From NCBI GenBank assembly GCA_013329565.1, contig DUJZ01000022.1:1-6031 (forward strand): a stretch of 6,031 nt of DNA, in the 5' to 3' direction. This stretch comes from Methanomassiliicoccales archaeon. GTDB lineage: Archaea > Thermoplasmatota > Thermoplasmata > Methanomassiliicoccales > UBA472. Made by a program: the position numbers and the translations under genes. Positions 5,030 through 6,031 of the stretch are shown here, piece by piece. Under the pieces are notes generated by a model, which saw only the letters and a list, made by a program, of their open reading frames with translations, had not been told where the DNA came from and ran no database searches. Every line of letters begins with the position of its first letter. Position 1 is the stretch's first letter.

Positions 5030-6031
5030 ATGTCCGGGCAGAAGATAATACACGACAGCGTGCACGGCAGCGTCAAGGTGGACGGCGCCTTTCTGGAGAT
5101 ATTGCACCGCCCCGAGATGCAGCGGCTGCACGGGGTGAAGCAGCTCGGCCTGGCACATCTCGTTTTCCCTGGCGCCAACCACACCCGCTTCGAGCATTCC
5201 CTCGGTACGTACCACGTGGCCGACCTGATGTGCGACGCGTTGGAGCTTGGCAAGGAGGACCGAGATCAGGCGTTGGCGTCAGCCTTGCTGCATGATCTGG
5301 GCCATGCTCCGTTCTCTCATACTCTGGAGGAAGTGCTGGAGAACCGCTTCTCCCTGGACCACATGGAGATCGGGGCGGCGCTCATCGATGGCCGCAGAAG
5401 CGTCTTCAGGGATGATGAGGGGGACCTCATCGGCTGCATCGGCACCATATCCGAACTGCTGGAGCGGAACGGCATCTCCTCCGAGGCGGTATCGGACATC
5501 ATCGTCTCCCCGGGGCACAAGGCCCGCCGCGGGCAGAGCATGATAACCGAGACCAGCGGGCAATCCCATTTCAACTCCCATGATTACCTGAACCAGATGC
5601 TGCACGGGCCGGTGGACGCTGACCAGATGGACTACCTGCTGAGGGACGCGCATTATACCGGCGTGGCCCACGGCACCATCGACATCGACCGCCTCATTCA
5701 CACCATCGCCTTGCACCACGGCGACATCGTGGTTAGAAAGAACGGCATGGTGGCCGCCGAGGGGCTGATGGTCGCTCGAGCGTTGATGTACACCTCGGTG
5801 TACTTCCACAAGACCGTGCGCATCGCGGAGATGATGCTCTGCAAGGCGGTGGAGGCGGCGGACGATTCCATCGCTGACGGATTGCAGAGGGAGAGCGACG
5901 CCTCCCTCGTGGAACGGTTGATCGCGCAGGGCGGCGGTCCCAAGCGCATCGTCACCCTTCTCCGCTACCGCCAGCTGTACAAGCGCGCCTTCTCCGTGTA
6001 CGTCCCGGACATGACCGAGGAGGACGCCGAG
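5030..6031 (+). CDS. HD-domain phosphohydrolase, SAMHD1/dGTPase-like (3' end outside window)
   Basis: The frame is open from ATG 5030 to the window edge, 334 codons without a stop, so the C-terminus is missing. The N-terminus I-I-H-D-S-V-H-G (6-13) is the usual opening of COG1078-type HD proteins and supports this start. The metal-binding set is complete: H56 in R-F-E-H-S, H88-D89 in L-L-H-D-L-G-H-A-P-F-S-H, and D198 in V-D-A-D-Q-M-D-Y-L-L-R-D, where D198 and Y202 correspond to D311 and Y315 of human SAMHD1. The family hydrolyses dNTPs to nucleosides and triphosphate or acts on other phosphoesters; the substrate here is unknown. A polar stretch at about 161-180, just before the last motif, may be a family-variable insertion. 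There is no Shine-Dalgarno before the ATG, and T's lie directly upstream. Confidence 0.88.
   Translation, partial: MSGQKIIHDSVHGSVKVDGAFLEILHRPEMQRLHGVKQLGLAHLVFPGANHTRFEHSLGTYHVADLMCDALELGKEDRDQALASALLHDLGHAPFSHTLEEVLENRFSLDHMEIGAALIDGRRSVFRDDEGDLIGCIGTISELLERNGISSEAVSDIIVSPGHKARRGQSMITETSGQSHFNSHDYLNQMLHGPVDADQMDYLLRDAHYTGVAHGTIDIDRLIHTIALHHGDIVVRKNGMVAAEGLMVARALMYTSVYFHKTVRIAEMMLCKAVEAADDSIADGLQRESDASLVERLIAQGGGPKRIVTLLRYRQLYKRAFSVYVPDMTEEDAE

Noticed and set aside
4544..5215. - strand open frame of 223 codons across sepF and the HD gene start
   Set aside because: It is antisense to two well-supported genes and to the gaps between them, and it shows no family features.

Overview
The window looks archaeal. 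It carries an archaeal-type SepF, a Tma20/MCT-1-like PUA protein, short AT-rich boxes upstream of several genes, and mostly weak or absent Shine-Dalgarno sequences. It is moderately GC-rich and gene-dense. A euryarchaeote with FtsZ/SepF division, possibly Thermoplasmata (Methanomassiliicoccales-like), would fit. That placement is an impression from the proteins and was not computed. No RNA genes, CRISPR arrays, insertion sequences or attachment sites were seen, and no gap longer than 300 bases lacks a gene.

Left block, + strand (1-1572): the C-terminal end of a LicD-family phosphotransferase is followed, after 29 bases, by a two-domain protein. That protein joins an IspD/TarI-like cytidylyltransferase to a short-chain dehydrogenase, the same order as Haemophilus Acs1/Bcs1. 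Together they suggest synthesis of an activated polyol phosphate, most likely CDP-ribitol, and its transfer to a surface glycan or other acceptor. This parallels teichoic acid enzymes in bacteria and ISPD/fukutin/FKRP in animals.

Middle block, - strand (3951 down to 1598): two unrecognised envelope genes overlap by four bases (ATGA). The upstream gene encodes an N-terminally anchored, probably extracellular beta-rich protein with repeated domains. The downstream gene encodes a protein with about eight membrane segments, built from two homologous halves and ending in a Lys/Glu/Ala-rich tail. This pair is the most likely undescribed system in the window. It meets the left block tail to tail with a 25-base gap.

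Right block, + strand (4020/4038-6031): a Tma20/MCT-1-like PUA protein, then sepF, then an SAMHD1-like HD phosphohydrolase that runs off the window end. A short region of about 70-100 bases between the PUA gene and the - strand pair must hold divergent promoters. A GC-rich hairpin plus six T's lies between sepF and the HD gene.
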